Assembly (NCBI GenBank): GCA_030614945.1
Contig: JAUXAH010000163.1
Span: 1 to 5,096 of the forward strand
DNA: 5,096 nt
Direction: 5' to 3'
Source of the DNA: Phycisphaerae bacterium
GTDB taxonomy: Bacteria; Planctomycetota; Phycisphaerae; Sedimentisphaerales; SG8-4
In this document: piece after piece, positions 3,258 through 5,096 of the stretch
Numbering within the stretch: position 1 is the first letter of the stretch
Layout of the letters: every line of letters begins with the position of its first letter
Position numbers and translations under genes: made by a program
Notes under the pieces: generated by a model
Seen by the model: only the letters and a program-made list of their open reading frames with translations
Database searches by the model: none
What the model was told of the DNA's origin: nothing

Positions 3258-5096
3258 ATGGCTAAAGATGTAAAAAAGCGAATTGAGCAGCTTCGTGCCG
3301 AAATCCGAAAGCACGATTACCTCTATTACGTCCTCAATCAGCCCGAAATCACCGACCGCCGGTATGACAAACTCTTTGCCGGGCTGCAGGCATTGGAGCA
3401 GGCAAATCCGCAGTTTATAACGCCCGATTCGCCCACGCAGCGTGTTTCCGGCCGGCCGCTCGAAGGTTTTACCGCCGTCAGGCACACTGTCCCTATGCTC
3501 AGTATGGACAACACCTACAACGCAGACGAGCTGCGGGCCTTTGACGAAAGGGTGGCAAAAGGCCTCGGCGGCAGGGATTTCGATTACGTGGTCGAATTGA
3601 AAATTGACGGTGTTGCGATAAGTCTCCGTTATGAGGATGGCACTCTCGCTACTGCTGCGACCCGCGGCGATGGCGAAGTGGGCGATGACGTTACCACAAA
3701 CGTCCGCACCATAAAGGCCGTCCCGCTTGTGTTGTTAGCCGCCCCGAAAATTCCCGCCGTCCTTGAAGTACGCGGAGAAGTCTATATGCCGACTCACTCC
3801 TTTGTCGAGCTAAACAGGCTTCGCACCGAGACCGGCGAGCCGGCCTTTGCAAATCCACGAAACGCCGCCGCTGGTTCTTTGAAGCTGCTCGATGCAAGAA
3901 TTACCGCTGAGCGTAACCTGGCCTTCTTCGCTTATTCAATAGGCGAGCTTTCCGGGCCGTTAGCTGAAAATCATTATCAAACCCTCCGGGGATTTAAAAA
4001 ACTTGGCCTGCCCATCAATCCTAACATCAAAAAAGCCACAGATATAGACAAGGTGATAGATATCTGCCTTAGCTGGAGTGAAAAGCGCCTCGATTTGGAT
4101 TACCAGATTGACGGGATGGTAATAAAGGTCAACCGCTTTGACCAGCGCGACGTCCTCGGCGCCACCGGCAGGGCACATCGATGGTGCATTTCCTACAAAT
4201 TCCCCGCCGAGCAGGCAGATACAACCGTCGAATCAATCGATGTCCAGGTCGGTAAGAGCGGCATTCTAACACCCGTGGCGAATCTCACGCCCGTTCAACT
4301 GTCAGGCACAACTGTTAAAAGGGCCAGTCTGCACAACTTCGATGAATTGCGTCGGCTCGATGTCCGCTGCGGCGATACCGTGGTAATCGAAAAGGCCGGA
4401 GAAATAATACCGCAGGTGGTCGAAGTGAAAAAACAGGCAAGGCCTGCCGGCGCAGTTCCATTTGAAGTACCTGAACAATGCCCCAACTGCGGCGGCAAAG
4501 TTAAGAAGGACGAAGATGGGGTTTATATCAGGTGCCTTAATCCAGACTGTAGGGCACAGCTCGAAGAGCGCTTGAAATACTTTGCCGGCCGCGGCCGGAT
4601 GGACATCGAAAATCTTGGAGAAGCCCTAATCGAACAATTAGTTGACACCGGACTGGTAAAGAATTTCGCAGACCTTTACAAACTGCAAAAGTCCGACTTG
4701 ATAGAATTGGAAAGAATGGCTGAAAAAAGCGCCGGCAATGTAATAGAAGCCATCGAAAAGAGCAAGACCCAGCTATTATGGCGGCTCGTTACCGCTTTGG
4801 GTATTCGCCACATTGGGGGGCAATCGGCACAGATTCTCGCTGAACACTTCGGTTCGCTTGAAGCGCTTATGAAATCAGATAAACAGACACTCGAAAGCAT
4901 TGACCAGATTGGCCCGAAAATGGCAGAAAGTGTCTATGAATATTTTCGCGACCCCCAAAACCGTGCGGTTATCGAGAACCTGCTTGCCGCAGGCGTAAAA
5001 CCGCAGCAGCCAAAGACAAAACGCACAGATAAACTGGCCGGAAAAACTATTGTTGTTACAGGAACTTTGCAAAACTTCACTCGTCAGCAGGCCGAA
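3258..5096 (+). CDS. ligA: NAD+-dependent DNA ligase LigA (3' end outside window)
   Basis: Seals nicks in duplex DNA during replication and repair, using NAD+ as AMP donor. 613 codons are present of a usual length near 670. Order: NAD+-binding domain Ia (YYVLNQPEITDRRYD, 23-37); SMD motif (82-84); adenylation motif KIDG with catalytic Lys115 (3600-3602); TRGDGEVGDDVT (135-146); VRGE (171-174); DGMVIK (285-290); YKFPAE (313-318); OB fold with VGKSGILTPVA (331-341) and SLHNFDE (357-363); zinc finger C408, C411, C426, C431; helix-hairpin-helix repeats including LGIRHIGG (514-521) and IDQIGPKMAESV (548-559); start of BRCT (KLAGKTIVVTGTL, 592-604). All catalytic residues seem intact. The residue before KIDG is Leu, where many LigA proteins have Pro. 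No Shine-Dalgarno is seen before ATG, and the predicted promoter lies so close that the mRNA may be nearly leaderless. It diverges from the minus-strand gene set. Confidence 0.97.
   Translation, partial: MAKDVKKRIEQLRAEIRKHDYLYYVLNQPEITDRRYDKLFAGLQALEQANPQFITPDSPTQRVSGRPLEGFTAVRHTVPMLSMDNTYNADELRAFDERVAKGLGGRDFDYVVELKIDGVAISLRYEDGTLATAATRGDGEVGDDVTTNVRTIKAVPLVLLAAPKIPAVLEVRGEVYMPTHSFVELNRLRTETGEPAFANPRNAAAGSLKLLDARITAERNLAFFAYSIGELSGPLAENHYQTLRGFKKLGLPINPNIKKATDIDKVIDICLSWSEKRLDLDYQIDGMVIKVNRFDQRDVLGATGRAHRWCISYKFPAEQADTTVESIDVQVGKSGILTPVANLTPVQLSGTTVKRASLHNFDELRRLDVRCGDTVVIEKAGEIIPQVVEVKKQARPAGAVPFEVPEQCPNCGGKVKKDEDGVYIRCLNPDCRAQLEERLKYFAGRGRMDIENLGEALIEQLVDTGLVKNFADLYKLQKSDLIELERMAEKSAGNVIEAIEKSKTQLLWRLVTALGIRHIGGQSAQILAEHFGSLEALMKSDKQTLESIDQIGPKMAESVYEYFRDPQNRAVIENLLAAGVKPQQPKTKRTDKLAGKTIVVTGTLQNFTRQQAE

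Noticed and set aside
3594..3608. ELKIDG in LigA in place of the more usual EPKIDG as a sign of inactivation
   Set aside because: The catalytic Lys115, Asp117 and Gly118 are present and all other motifs are intact; the change looks like lineage variation.

Overview
The window looks like part of a bacterial chromosome, probably from a member of the Planctomycetota. This is an inference. It rests on a prepilin-like protein of the kind that is greatly expanded in that phylum (RRFGFTLVE N-terminus, conserved Cys and Asp pattern, degenerate C-terminal H...DG-like tail) and on a bacterial NAD+-dependent DNA ligase. Base composition appears moderate, near 50% GC by eye.

Layout: a tightly packed minus-strand gene set runs from 2967 down to the left edge. 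In transcription order it holds: (1) a 63-residue Cys-rich protein (2967-2776); (2) a stand-alone ModE-type winged-helix protein (2755-2336); (3) a prepilin-like protein whose ATG overlaps the preceding stop (2339-1692); (4) a protein resembling the N-terminal catalytic region of the archaeal tRNA-Ile2 agmatidine synthetase TiaS (1682-960); (5) a small polytopic membrane protein (start near 1006, end 419); (6) a P-loop NTPase with a Cys cluster, cut by the window edge (410-1). Gaps of -4 to about 20 bp suggest one operon. The ModE-like regulator points to molybdate or tungstate, and the P-loop, Cys-rich and membrane proteins could be partners in metal or cofactor handling. That function is inferred from context and not shown. 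ligA lies divergently on the plus strand from 3258 and runs off the right edge before the end of its BRCT domain.

The 290-bp divergent intergenic region (2968-3257) and the start of the modE-like gene carry the most striking signal: three copies of a small palindromic element with ends CCCCGTTAGAAG/CTTCTAACGGGG, or a GATG/CATC variant. Two copies are flanked by perfect 4-bp direct repeats (TCAA and CTTG), as expected of a miniature mobile element. One copy lies inside the modE-like reading frame. Element plus one target copy is 66 bp (22 codons), so it adds 22 residues without breaking the frame. Removing it in silico restores a natural-looking start, MKKLRARFKL. A second copy sits directly upstream of the Shine-Dalgarno of the first operon gene. 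The third ends where the predicted -35 box of ligA begins.
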